From: Dimorphilus gyrociliatus
Lineage: Eukaryota; Annelida; Polychaeta; Dinophilidae
Assembly: GCA_904063045.1 (NCBI GenBank)
Contig: CAJFCJ010000006.1
Coordinates: 992,001 to 1,056,000, forward strand
DNA: 64,000 bases
Direction: 5' to 3'
The notes beneath the pieces were generated by a model, which ran no database searches, was not told the origin of the DNA, and saw nothing but the letters and a program-made list of their open reading frames with translations. Shown one piece after another: positions 47,598 through 59,337 of the stretch. Made by a program: the position numbers and the translations under genes. Position 1 is the first letter of the stretch, and each line of letters starts with the position of its first letter.

Positions 47598-48608
47598 ATG
47601 TATCGGCACCAATCTATATGTTTTGTACCCGCTTCAAATAACCATGATCAAGCTAAAGAGAAAAGTTTAGTAAAAGAGTCTAACGAAATTCGGATCGGAG
47701 AAGCAGCTAAAGAGTTCTACAATGAAATAATAGCGGAACCTTCCGAGCAGGAAGTTACTGTTAAAAGCTGTCTGGAGCCTACAGATAATTCCAACGTAGA
47801 AACAAATTGTACAAAAACTGAAGTGCTAAAGAGTAAAAAAATTCTACCATCGGACTCGTATAAATATTGTAATATATTTTTGAAACATGCAACTGATGGA
47901 AACATTGAAAAACTGAAAGAATTGCTTTCTAAGGATTTAAATATTAACATACAGGATGACTACCAATGGACAGCGCTAATGTGTGCAGCAAAAGCGAATA
48001 ATTATGAAGTTGTAGATTTTTTAATTAAGAATGGAGCTGATGTTACATGTACTGATATGAATGGTTTATCAGCGTATGATCTCACGAATTCAACAGCAAT
48101 AAAAAATTTATTTCATGATATGGAAGACGAAGATACTAATGCAGAAGATTATAATGACTCTGAAGAGGCTAATGAAGTTTATTGCAGTGTTTGTGATGTA
48201 ACTGTCAAAGATATTGATGAACATGACAAGAGTATACCTCACATAATGAATAAGCCGAAGCTGGCAACAGGAAGTTGCTATTATATTCCATGCACAAATA
48301 AAGGATATCAGCTTATGATGAAACAAGGATGGGACGGGGAGAAAGCTCTCGGGAGGGAAGCCGAGGGTACGAAGTATCCAGTGAAAACCATTTTAAAACG
48401 TGATAGAATTGGTCTTGGTGGTAATAAAAAGAAACAGATCCCAAGGGTATCTCATTTTGATCCTTTCGATACTACAGCTATAAAGCGACGATCCGAACTT
48501 TATATTAATAAATCACCAAGAATATTTAAAAAGAAGCATTTCAAAGAACAATTAAATAAAGAAAAAAAAATTGAGAGATTTTTTAGAAGAGAGTTTGATG
48601 CCTACTGA
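47598..48608 (+). CDS. GPANK1: G-patch and ankyrin-repeat protein
   Basis: Intronless 336-residue protein. The first in-frame ATG (47598) is used. Two ankyrin repeats lie near residues 100-160 (DDYQWTALMCAAKANNYEVV, DFLIKNGADVT). A C2H2-like finger follows (CSVCDVTVKDIDEHDKSIPH), then a G-patch (NKGYQLMMKQGWDGEKALGR ... GRIGLGG type, here DRIGLGGNKKK). This domain order is that of human GPANK1. G-patch proteins activate DEAH-box helicases, but the partner of GPANK1 is not established. The stop codon is 77 bp before the PDRG1 start codon on the same strand. Confidence 0.92.
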   Translation: MYRHQSICFVPASNNHDQAKEKSLVKESNEIRIGEAAKEFYNEIIAEPSEQEVTVKSCLEPTDNSNVETNCTKTEVLKSKKILPSDSYKYCNIFLKHATDGNIEKLKELLSKDLNINIQDDYQWTALMCAAKANNYEVVDFLIKNGADVTCTDMNGLSAYDLTNSTAIKNLFHDMEDEDTNAEDYNDSEEANEVYCSVCDVTVKDIDEHDKSIPHIMNKPKLATGSCYYIPCTNKGYQLMMKQGWDGEKALGREAEGTKYPVKTILKRDRIGLGGNKKKQIPRVSHFDPFDTTAIKRRSELYINKSPRIFKKKHFKEQLNKEKKIERFFRREFDAY

Positions 48609-48685
48609 TTTAATTTTAGCATATCTTATCTGTTTACAATTCGATCGTCAAAGACTGACATAACATTTGTTTTCTATCAGGGATA

Positions 48686-49470
48686 ATGGATCAAGATTCA
48701 AAGTTTATTTTAGAACACTTAGAGAATGTTGAAGGTATTGCTGACGATATACTCTCTCAGAAGCAGGACATTATAGAGTTGGATAAAAGGAGAAATAAAA
48801 CAAGGGAAGCTATAAGGTTGTTGTTCTAATTTTAGCTTTTAAACTTTACCATCGATTTTTTCGCTGTGTGATGATAGGTGTTTAATGAAAGCCGAATCAT
48901 CGGCGAAATCTTGGGTTAATTTTGGTTCAAATTTTATAAAAATGGAGAATAAAAAAGCAAGAAATATGTTAGAAAATGGTGTGTATACTCTATATTCTAT
49001 ATAAACATGTTTAAATTATAGATTAAATCAGAATATCAATTTGCCAAGTCATTAATTGTCATTTAGTAATAATACAAAATATTTATCAATCTTGTATAAT
49101 TAAAAACTGACATCAATAATGCGAGAATGTAATTTTTTTCAAATAATTAAGGAAGCGTCAGAGTTTACTGATGTCCCTATTTGTTTAACAATTATGGCGT
49201 ATCGACTGATATCTAATGCACCGTTCTAAGTGGTTTTTTTTTAGTAATCACGTTTTAGACTTAAATTTAATAAAAGCGAAGTAATTATTTACCTCTGGTT
49301 TTTTTTTTGCAGATTTTGAAGTAATAGAAAAAGAAGTCTCGGAAAAGCGGCGACAATTAAAAGTAGGCGTAAATAAATTAAGAGACGCTGAAAATAAAGA
49401 ACCTGTGAAAGGATTCAATTTAAAACCACTTTCCGAAGCAGAATTAAAAGAGTTACGAGCAGAATTCTGA
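48686..49470 (+). CDS. PDRG1: PDRG1-type prefoldin-like protein
   Basis: Predicted 129-residue coiled-coil protein; exons 48686-48816, 48878-48978 and 49313-49470, all phases consistent. It aligns with human PDRG1 along its whole length: DLDTKRN-type motif as ELDKRRNKTREAIR, FGNMFIKM as FGSNFIKM, and GFNLNPL as GFNLKPLSEAELKEL. PDRG1 is a subunit of the R2TP/prefoldin-like (PAQosome) chaperone complex. TTTTCTATCAG, a good 3' splice site, ends 5 bases before the ATG, pointing to a 5' UTR intron or a trans-splice site. Confidence 0.92.
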
Positions 49471-49876
49471 TGAAATTTATTGTTTTCAGTATAAATCTTT
49501 TAGAAAATACAAAGATTTTTATTTTAAACCTTTTCAAATATATATTGTATAATTATGACTATAAAAAAATCTAGTACTCCTATCCTAAGCCAAATATAAA
49601 AGTCAGACGATTGTCTTTTTGAAAACGTCTACAGCTTTGATCAAGTATTAATATATATAATTTATTATATAAAAACGTTTAATAATTCTGAGCCTAGACT
49701 AAAACTCAAAAAATGAATGTCTATATAAGCCAGATGTGCCTCATTTTAAATTCCATGTTAAAATTGATTGTTTAAACCCAGAATGTTTGCTGCTATTTAT
49801 TTTTGTAGAAAGCTGAATATACACTCTCTAGTTTAAAAGAAAAATAATAATTTTTACATACAGATTACAGTTGGGC

Positions 49877-49907
<31 letters not shown>

Positions 49908-50284
49908 GTATATACATATGTATAAAAGAGCCCCATAAATCCCAAGTCGCGGTGTGTATATTTACAAAAAAAAAATACCATAATTTAGGAATCCTTTTTT
50001 TTTTCTTCTTTTTTTTGCATAGAAAAATTTGGCGGAGATGTTGAAAGAGACTAGTAATTTTTTTTAACTGTAATACAAATAAGTTAACAAAACAACGACT
50101 AAAAACAAAAACTACATGTTTTGATAGACATTCCCGTGTATAACCAATTTTTCTTTGTTTTGTAATGAATGATTTAAAAAAAATAGTAAATGGAAATAAG
50201 ATGAGAATTACTATCAAACATATGCGATCTTATAAATGTTTAAAATCCCTGTCGTTTTAAGAACGAACGTCAGTAGGAAACCAT
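49471..50284. other. Convergent intergenic region, PDRG1 and RCC2
   Basis: AT-rich 3' flanks with short AT microsatellites at about 49878-49920 and long T runs around 49968-50020. No exon was recognised. Confidence 0.5.
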
Positions 50285-50536
50285 CTAAGGATCGAAAACT
50301 GGGAGGCTGGCGATACGTTTCTTTTCTTCCTCCTCTTCGTCCCTTGCCAGAAATAATGAATGACTAAATCCACAAGCGACTTTCTTGATATAAATGTTTT
50401 CCAGAGGTCTCGATTCGCTTGGAGTGGTACAAGACTTTGGCTCTCCAGATGCCAATTCGCCGAAAGTTGGACTTGGTCCCCAGCTGACTACGCTTTCGTC
50501 GGCAGCGACAACTATACTTTTATAGCTGCGACGAAA

Positions 50537-50578
<42 letters not shown>

Positions 50579-51986
50579 TATACGGTATACTAATATACTA
50601 ATATATTCGTCATTCTCTTATAATTAAAATAATAAATAAATAATATTTACCAGCAACCAATGCTCCGTATGTTCCATCCACTTAGATCCTGAACAGGTTT
50701 AGGATACATTGTGGCTTCCCCCGTAGGCTTTTGCTGACCCCACATATAGAGCTGTGAGGCACATCCAACTGCAAGTGAAAATTGAGAACCACACTGAATT
50801 TGGGTTACCCCTTGATTTGGACCTTGAAATGCTTTGACGAGACGTGGAACGAGCTCATTTTTAGGTTCGGCATGGCCTAGTCGACCATAACCGCCAAAAC
50901 CCCATGTATATAATCTTTTATTTGAATCGCATGCTAATGTATGATTTACACCACAGGCTATTTGTTCTATTTCAACATCCAAAACTGGTGTAACTGTACC
51001 GTCTCTTGATTTTTCGATAAATACAGCTACCTTTCTCGGCTTAAGTTCGCAGTTATAAGCTAGCTTGTTGCTGGTAATGAAGTATTTTCCATCCGTATTA
51101 TGTCCTAACTGGCCATATTCTGGATGACCAAAGGAATATAAATTTCCTCTGATATCGACTGCCATAGAAAATTCACCACCGCAAGCTACTTTTTTTATTG
51201 GTGGACCTGAATGCGCCACCAGAGTTGGACTGGGTACATGATTACTCTGATGGCCCAGACCCAATTGTCCCATTTTATTATCCCCACACGAAAGCAATCT
51301 TCCTTTATCGGTTAAAAATATTGTGTGATTCTTTCCAACGGCTCCGTCAACGACATTCATAGTAAAAAGGCTTTCAACAGGCGATGGTTTATCTTTTCGT
51401 TCAGTATCTCCGTGACCTAATTGACCTTTTTCATTTCTTCCCCATGAGTAGACTTTTCCTTCAGTTGAAATTACAAAGAGGTGTGCGGCGGAACACCCAG
51501 CAACAACCATCCTTATTCTAATACCTTGTAAAGAAGCAATTCTATGTGGAGTGTATAAATTTTTCCCACCATTGTTTTTCACAGCATTTGGTACTCTATT
51601 TCTTCCTACCATATCCCAATTTGCGCAACCGCTAAAAAGCAATTCACCACTTTCGTCGGGTGCTTCCAATTTCTACAAAACGGATTAAAACTTAGTTATA
51701 AACATCAATGCACAGTCACGTGACAACAAAGGAGCAATTAGCCACTAGGTATAAAAATTGCCAGAAAATTATTTCACACGAATCGAAACTAGGAATACGA
51801 TAGGCCTAGAGCGGCGCATCGTCGTAATAAGAAAAAATCTCTTACAAAGTCTGCGTAAAGCCCATCTTCTGTTATATCACTTTCTATTGGGGCAGCGTGA
51901 GAACCATTGGAGTTCTCCAGCTTCTTTCTACCTTTTTTGTGGGCAGGATCATTTTCAGTTTCGTTCTTTCGCTTTTTCGGCGGCAT
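50285..51986 (-). CDS. RCC2: RCC2 (TD-60-type) beta-propeller protein
   Basis: Seven-bladed RCC1-repeat protein that works at chromosomes, centromeres and in Rac/Ral/Arf signalling. Minus-strand exons are 51986-51846, 51672-50651 and 50525-50285, giving 467 residues. The N-terminus is basic and nuclear-localisation-like (MPPKKRKNETENDPAHKKGR). RCC1 blades are clear (YSWGRNEKGQLGHGDTERKD, GDNKMGQLGLG, SFGHPEYGQLGHN, YTWGFGGYGRLGHAE). Sequence features specific to RCC2 rather than RCC1 include TMYPKPVQDLSGWNIRSIGC and SVVSWGPSPTFGELA. An (AT)n run (50539-50574) lies in the last intron. Confidence 0.95.
50539..50574. repeat. (AT)n microsatellite in RCC2 intron
   Basis: About 36 bp of AT dinucleotides in the 125 bp intron between RCC2 exons 2 and 3. 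Confidence 0.9.
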
Positions 51987-52678
51987 TCTGCTAAAACGCT
52001 TTTCTGATTAAAAGCTTATTTTTCTGCTTTTGTGTAAACAATGAATGACGCGCTAACGATCTCTTTCTCGCAGAGTCTCGTATTCTACTGATGTACGCCA
52101 GGAGTAATGTTCGAAGATGTAGCGTGGAACTCGAGCCAGGCGATTTTCGGAACGAATATTAGAACGACCATGATTGGTTACATTTTTATACTTCCTCCAA
52201 TAAGCTCTTGCATAGCATGAAAAATAGATATTGCTGATACACCTTAAATCATATCTAGAGATTTGATTCGCTGTCATCTAAAAAGATTACCTAATCTATT
52301 CTGTTATCTGGAGTGTAAGTTAGTTAAACATTATCGCTAAATTAGTGTTATTTCTATCCTTATACCTCCTTATAGATTACCAAATGTAACATTTTATGCT
52401 TATATTAAACCCTAAACATTTTCTGTGCTGTCCCTAACACACACGCCCATCCCAGTGTATCATCGTAAATTTTAAAAATAAAAAAACTTAAATTTATAGT
52501 TAAAAGTGTTTCTCTTTGCACTTAGTTTTAAGTGTTGATTTTTTTTTAAAAGAGTTGTTGTCACAGCAAATATTAACAGCGCCTGATCGATTTTATTGTT
52601 AATTCGTCTATCGTATCGTCATAACATTCGTGTACTTTAAGAGACTACTCATTTTATACAGAATAAGGCAATATCATA
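51987..52678. promoter_or_regulatory. Divergent promoter region, RCC2 and scramblase
   Basis: 692 bp between opposite start codons. The RCC2-proximal 300 bp are richer in G+C than the rest, as for a promoter with 5' UTR. A 74-codon minus frame here is not credible as a gene. Confidence 0.4.
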
Positions 52679-53989
52679 ATGCAAGAGCAACAAAATCCAT
52701 CCTATACCACTGAAGGACAGCAACAGTCTCAGCCTCCGCCATACGGTACGTTTTTAATAAATTTTCTGTTCTTTTATTCGGAATGCTTTTAGAGTATTTG
52801 AATAATTAAATAGAATTGAAAGCGCTCTCTAAACGGTCGTCATTGCTTGTTAAAATGACGGAGAGAACGCTTGATATTGAGGATAATATTGAATTGCCTC
52901 ATAATTCTAACAATTCAACAGGCATCCAACAGCAACCCCAGCAATACGGCCAACCTCAGCAGTACGGTCAACCACAGGGCCAGCCACCAAATCAACCTCA
53001 GTATGGGGTAGGTCAACCCCAGTATGGTCAGCCTCAATACGGACAACCTCAATACGGACAACCAGGACCTCAGGGATACGCAGGGGGTCCACCTCCTCAA
53101 CAAATGCAGCCCTACGCTGGAGGGCCAGGACAACCTCAACAAGCAACTTGGATGACTAAGCCAGTGTTTAGTGGCTGTCCACCAGGCTTGGAATATCTAA
53201 CTCAAATAGATCAGATCCTAGTCCATCAGCAAATTGAGTTATTGGAAGTTGTCACCAGTTTCGAAACCCAGAATAGATATGTTATCAAGAATTCCATGGG
53301 CCAACAAGTGTACTTTGCTTCTGAAGAGTCTGATGTTTGCATGAGACAATGTTGTGGTCCGCAAAGAGGCTTTGCAATGCATATTTCTGATAATGCTGGA
53401 CAAGAAGTTATCCGCGTACAAAGGCCTTTTAAATGCTGTGCAGGAACAGCTTGTTGCGCTTGTTGCGATCCCTGTGCACAGGAATGCGAAATTCAAGCAC
53501 CGCCTGGCCAAACAATCGGCTATGTGAAACAGTCGTGGAGTTGTTTGGCGCCAAAATTTGAAGTTTTGAACGAAAATCAGGAAACGATATTTACCCTTAG
53601 TGGGCCGATATGCTTTTGTCAAGGTAACGTTAAATTGATTCTTATTTTTAAAGTGTATTTAAATACTGTGTTTTCTTAACCTATTCATGTAGGACCTTGT
53701 TGTATGTGGGATATCGAATTTATTTTGGCCTCACCTGATGGAGCAGAACAAGGTAAAATTTCAAAACAATGGAGTGGATTAGTAAAAGAATACTTTACAA
53801 ACGCGGATAACTTTGGCATTAATTGTAAGTGCTACAATTTTAAAGTAAACAATGTCTATATATGATTTTTTATTTTTGAAAACAATAGTTCCAATGGATT
53901 TAGATGTTAAAATGAAAGCAGTTCTCTTAGGATCCGTTTTCCTAATTGACTTTATGTTCTTCGAACAACAACAACAAAACAAGCAGTAA
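52679..53989 (+). CDS. Phospholipid scramblase
   Basis: PLSCR-family membrane protein of 333 residues; exons 52679-52745, 52922-53623, 53693-53824 and 53889-53989. The N-terminus is Pro/Gln/Tyr-rich with repeated QYGQPQ units, followed by the 12-stranded scramblase beta-barrel ([19 protein letters not shown] onward). A cysteine cluster ([14 protein letters not shown]) is the palmitoylation site of the family. The C-terminal hydrophobic helix is [16 protein letters not shown]. The Ca2+-binding loop just before it reads [12 protein letters not shown], where human PLSCR1 begins with Asp, so Ca2+ affinity may be altered. An in-frame upstream extension (ATG 52855, [15 protein letters not shown]) could give another N-terminus. 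Confidence 0.94.
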
Positions 53990-54481
53990 CTTTGGTGACT
54001 TGAAAATTTATTTTGGATATTTATCATTTATGTTTTTCCTTCTTTTTTCCATTCTTTTTTTTAACTTTTAACTAATACTTATCAATCTCTTTTATGCAAA
54101 CTTTACAAATGTTTTGATGAGATCTGTATTTTTTTTTTCTTATATCTTTTTTAAATATGTATTATCAGCCTTACAGATTAAGAAGGGGCTTTACTGCATG
54201 TATTCTATATGACGAAGAGGGATTATTAATAAGAAGTGAATTTCTCACATTTTTTTTTTCTGTGCTGAAATCTCACTAAAAGAAAAACTTTCAACGCGCC
54301 ATTTCATATATATATATATATATATCGATTTCTTCTAAGTTAAAATAAAAAATTGAGTAAAAACAATACAATTTAAATAATATCAAAAACTTATTATCTA
54401 ATTGTACATTATATACAATTTTCTATTATACTATTTATTTTAAGTTTAATAAAATAAAAATATTTGGATAATTCAATTTTT
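53990..54481. other. Convergent intergenic region
   Basis: 3' flanks of the scramblase (plus) and the TSP1-Ig-EGF gene (minus); AT-rich with an (AT)n run at 54305-54325. Nothing else was seen. Confidence 0.55.
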
Positions 54482-57400
54482 TCAAGTTTTATTCTCTCTT
54501 ATTATTTTTTTACAGATGACCTTCTTTCGTAATTTTGTTTGAGTTTCCATATTATTTATTTTATTATGTTGATTATCCCTACTTAAATTACTCTTTGTCC
54601 AACGATCACGAGCTGATGACTCAGTGGCTGTCTTACCATTCATATTTTCCTTTAATGTATCTATTCTATTGATATCACTATTCAATTTTGGCAGCGAAGT
54701 GTTTGCTAAATGTTTCAAAGGATTAAAATTGGATCTATTCTCTGAAATTGAACCCAAGTGACTGGTTACTGCGTCAAGAATAGATGACTTCTTATCATTT
54801 TGTATCGTATCTTTATCTTGGTGAAATGAGTGAGGACTATTGATCAAAGTAATTTTTGTCGTCGGGGCCTTTCTCGCAACAGATCTTAAATCTGACTCTT
54901 CTTTGATCCCTCTAAGACTATCGCATAATTTTTGGCACATTTCCACAGCGTCCTGATCAATATCGGTCTTGGCAGAATTAAAAGACATAGTCGCTAGCTC
55001 AGTGTCATATCTATCATGATTGTTATGATAATCCAGTGTTGAATTGAATGGTGGATTCATATCACCAATAGCCGTCGACGTTGAAAATCTTCGTGATACA
55101 AATTGATTTTGGCCTTTTAGCATAAAATTTCTCCTAAACTTTTTGGGTTGCCTTTCGATCATTTGATTTCCAATATTGTTTGGCTCGTGTCTGTAAACTG
55201 GGATTCTATTTGCTTTAGAAAAGGTGGATTGTTCGTGTTGCTTAGTTGCAAGGTTTACATAATTTTTTAACGCTAATTCTGGCGAAGAAGCTATTGTTTT
55301 AAATTGACCGGGACAAGGAGAGAAATCTTGAATTGTATTCCCCGTTTTAATCTTATTAAATCGATTATTCCTATTATTATCGTATTCCCATATATGGGTA
55401 GGCTTGGGTAAATTATTAAATGAACCATCTTGGTCATTGTTAGGCATTTGCTTGACTTGTTTTAATAATTCATTATCTTTGTATTCAAATTGATTTCCCT
55501 GAGAGTTGGGTTGCTCATAGTACCGTAAATATTTGCAATATTCTTCTCCTACGACATTCGTATTAAAAGGATGGATTAACAACATAATTAAAGGGGAAAC
55601 GGAATAAAAGAGTAGACAGACCTTCTTGAAAAGCTTCCTCAATAATTTTTGCCCTATATCTGTAAAATGTTCTGACAATAATCCATAAAATAAATAGAGA
55701 AAAAACAAAAAGACAGATGAATAATAACGAAAAACCCCAACCCCATACTTCTGTAAATGTTAAAGAAAGATCATTTTAATGCTATTATAATAGGCTAATT
55801 GATTGTTTGTCATTTTTTTTTGCTATTAATAATAATTATTATCCTATCCTTAACCTCTTTCGCAAAACGTTCCCTTAAAATATTTAGTACATTTACAAAC
55901 GTTTTTATCGTTTTCAATGACGCAAACACCTTCATTGCGACAAATGTTAGGCGCTAAATGGCAAATTGTTGAACGTGTATTTATAGAGACAGTTTGTATA
56001 GCTGAAAAGAAGAAAAAAGAAATAGGTCTATTGAATATGCATGAGGTGATTTAATAAGTTTGAAAAGAAATAGAAAGTGGGCCGTAACTTACAAGAATCC
56101 GCTGTATCGATGATGCCATTACGCCTAATAATAATACAATGGTATAGGCCTTCATCAGATTTTGCAACTTTGAATACAGTTAAATTCAAACCAATCAGCT
56201 TATACTTATTGCTGTTAATATCATTAAATTATTGAAATATCTCTATAATAAAACAATTAATAAATTTTAATTATTCACTAACCGATATTCGTATGATGTA
56301 GACTTTATCAATCTTCTTGTAGGCGTAATCCAAGAGAGTTGTCGGTCATCTGACTTTCTTATTTGTTTACAAGATAATGTTACGTTATTACCTATTCTAG
56401 TTGATATTAGCGTTTGAATATTGTCTAATGAAAGCGTTTTTTGTTGTATTATTTAGTTAGATACGTAATAGTTTTTTGTTTTATTTTACTTTGATAACAA
56501 GCCGGTTCGACGCACAATTTCGTTTGAGATTCTTCTCCTTCGCAATGGATTTTATTTGTTTCCCTATTTGAATTTCTATTTGAACATTTCCTATAACGTT
56601 TTCGTTCACCAGCTCCACATTTTACGTTACAAGACATCCATTCTAACCAATAACTCCATTCTCCAGTTAGCAAATGTCTCCTAAGATTTACTGATCTACC
56701 TATCCTCTTTGAAAAAACAATTTTTGGTATTTCAATTTCAGTTGGTAACGAAGGATCATCTCCAATATTAGGAATGCTATTAAACTCCAAATTTGCTCTT
56801 TGGATATCAATCTTGTTATGTTTAAATAAGACAAAAAGAGAAGCAACAAAACCGCCACCTCCTCCAATCGATAATCTATATTTTCCATAAAATATAATAT
56901 TACCAATTTTCTTTTTGCATTTACGTTGCAGATATCTGAGATTTTGAGTTTCTCGACTGCAATTTGGGCCAAAATTAAAGTTCAAACTGCTTCCATAGAA
57001 AATTCGAATTTCTGACGCTGTATTATTACCAGTCACGATTATTCGACAACCGGAACGATTGGCGAATTTTGATGTATAAACCTCTTTTAAATAGCCCCAG
57101 GGTGTTACCAACACAACCGTGATTGACTTATTTGCCCATAAAATAGTTATAGTATGATGATAATTAGAATCAATGGAGTGACTAGTTGCTAATGAATCGT
57201 TACTATTTAAAGGAAAAAGTAAGATTGGTTTTAAGTATGATCCTATCTTATCTCTTTTCTCTTTAGTATCCATTTTTATCATTTTACTTTTAAGAGAATT
57301 AATCAGTAGTTTGATAGGCTTAAATCTCTTTTTATCTGCCAATTGCAACAGTCTCCATTCGGAATCTATAGATTTTATGATAGAAGATAGATTCTTTTGA

Positions 57401-58581
57401 TCAAAGTTTTGTCCCTTTAGCCTGTTGCTGGCATTTAATTTTGAAATGACATTTAAGAGAGTCTCTTCAATTCTTCCAATATCATAGGATTCTCTAGTAG
57501 TTCGTTCATTCTTATAATATGATGGGAAAAGCGAACGAATCCAAGTGAAAAAGGATTTTGTCCATCTTGCTAAGTAAGACATTTTTAACGGTGTCTTCTC
57601 TATGGCGGATGATGAATTGCAAATCCGATTTCTAGTTTGTTTACAATCACTCAAGTTCCCATTCATCACAATATTTGGACGAAATGATGATAGTTTAACA
57701 GTTCTGTTAATTTTCGCTTCAATCGTTCTTTCTACAACCTTAACATCTTTAACATTTCTAACCGATAATGTTCGATTAGCCTTATCTTTTGGTTTTTCTA
57801 AAAGGTGCGAGATTTTATCATTTTTCTCTAATCTACTGATGATCTTTCTTCTCTTCTCCATCCAATCTAATGCAATTCTATCTGTTCGTCGACTCTTTGT
57901 CTCTAATTGGGAAATTTTCAGGGGAAAATTACTGATTCTACTCAGCTGGGAAAGCAAATTTTCCAATTGACTTTTAATTGTTTCCAAAGAAACATAGTTA
58001 ATTAAAAATCTTTTTGTTTCTAATCCATAAAAATATTTATCGACCGGAAGTAATTTAAATATTTTATAAAATTCATTATGTAATTCCAGAAGGTCGTCTA
58101 AAATTGTTGTTTTCGCATAGAAAACATAAAATACTCTTAATGTATCCTCGAATTTGAACAATAACGTAGAAATATCCTTTATCTCTTTAACAGGTTTCCA
58201 TAACTGCTTTTCAGAAATCAAAAATCTATTTATATCCTTATTCTCTCTAAACTTAGTGCAAATTTCTATTAATAACTCGGTGAAGTTAAGCATTTGGTCG
58301 GATAGATTCGTTTTAGATTGTTCAGTCGTTAAAAAGCTTAGATAGTCATGACAGACTGAACCTATTAGATCTAGTTTTAAACGTATTTTGTGGAGAAGAT
58401 TGAGACTCGATGAGTTAAAGTATTGACGTTTAAAAAGCTTTAGTTCTTTGTTTATAGATGAATTCTTTATATGCGACATATTTGATAGGTTGTCTGCATA
58501 ATCATTCAACCATTCTGAAGCGTTTGCTTCGTTTACCGGATAACTGAGGCGTGCGAACGATGTGCTTGAGTTTGCATGATC
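54482..58581 (-). CDS. Orphan single-pass membrane protein with TSP1, Ig and EGF domains (5' end unresolved)
   Basis: Minus-strand exons are 58581-56490, 56424-56283, 56211-56093, 56001-55855, 55750-55622 and 55548-54482; every junction keeps frame. The large first exon encodes ~640 residues without a recognised domain (helical, Lys/Ser-rich, with Asn-glycosylation sites), then a thrombospondin type 1 repeat (GEWSYWLEWMSCNVKCGAGE, with later Cys residues). Exons 2-3 make one Ig domain (NVTLSCKQ, LSWIT, DEGLYHC). Exon 4 makes one six-cysteine EGF domain (CRNEGVCV ... CKCTKYFKGTFC). Exon 5 is a transmembrane helix (FSLLFICLFVFSLFILWIIV), and exon 6 a 355-residue cytoplasmic tail, Asn/Ser-rich, without a known domain. 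The open frame starts at an acceptor, so a signal-peptide exon must lie further 5'; I could not identify it. I know no named family with this exact order. Confidence 0.75.
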
Positions 58582-59337
58582 CTGCTTATAAATAGGGCAA
58601 ATATAAGTTTGGGTCAGTTAGTTTGCACTCTTTTCAAGATAATAATACTAAAAATAATAACATTTTTGCGGTGCAGATGTTCTACTGTAGCTTGAACATC
58701 TGTCTTGCACGGAGTAACGTAGCAATCAATGTGAACTTCTATAAAAATTAAAGTCTTATTGGTATCTGTATTTATTTTAATGCTATATCTTACGGCGTAA
58801 GATTTCAGAATATCTTCTTTGCCTAATGTTATTGTTCAGTCCTCTTTGAAGTTTTGAAGTACTCTCCGCCGGACGTAATAGAACGGTCCATTTTCCTGAA
58901 TTAGCAATAACCTAATGATTCACAAATTGAGTTGCAATTTATTGGAAACTTGCCGTCTTTAATTTTCTGCTTTAAACCAGTTGTTTGTTGAACAAACACA
59001 TATAAACTTAGAAAAAAGACATGGATTTGCATTTTAAATGACAATAAATTTTTTCGAATTTTTAAACCAGAAATTTATTATTTGGTAAATTCTCGGAAAA
59101 AAAGATATTCAACAATTTTTGTATTCGATATCAAAACAATTCTCAAAAATACGATAACAAGATATATCGTAAGGGCAAACAAATTTGTCCGTCAAACTGA
59201 CCATGTATCACAGACACTGGGAAAATTGTTTGTCTCAACAAAGTCTCAAAGGAGTAAAACGTTAAATAAATCGTCAATTTGAACACAAATGTTGTGTAGA
59301 AGCGATGGAGAAAGCAGGGATCAGCAGAGAATTATGT
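58582..59337. other. Region between orphan receptor and GIGYF 3' end
   Basis: Should contain the missing 5' exon(s) of the orphan receptor gene or their upstream intron. I found no unambiguous signal-peptide exon; short minus-strand ATG frames near 58660 close quickly. Otherwise AT-rich. Confidence 0.4.

Noticed and set aside
49876-50217. 113-codon minus frame between PDRG1 and RCC2
   Set aside because: Made of translated AT microsatellite and poly-T (poly-Lys) sequence.
52053-52277. 74-codon minus-strand frame 5' of RCC2
   Set aside because: No similarity, and it sits in the divergent promoter region.
52907-53146. Two long frames antisense to the scramblase Pro/Gln repeats
   Set aside because: A side effect of the repetitive QYGQPQ coding sequence.
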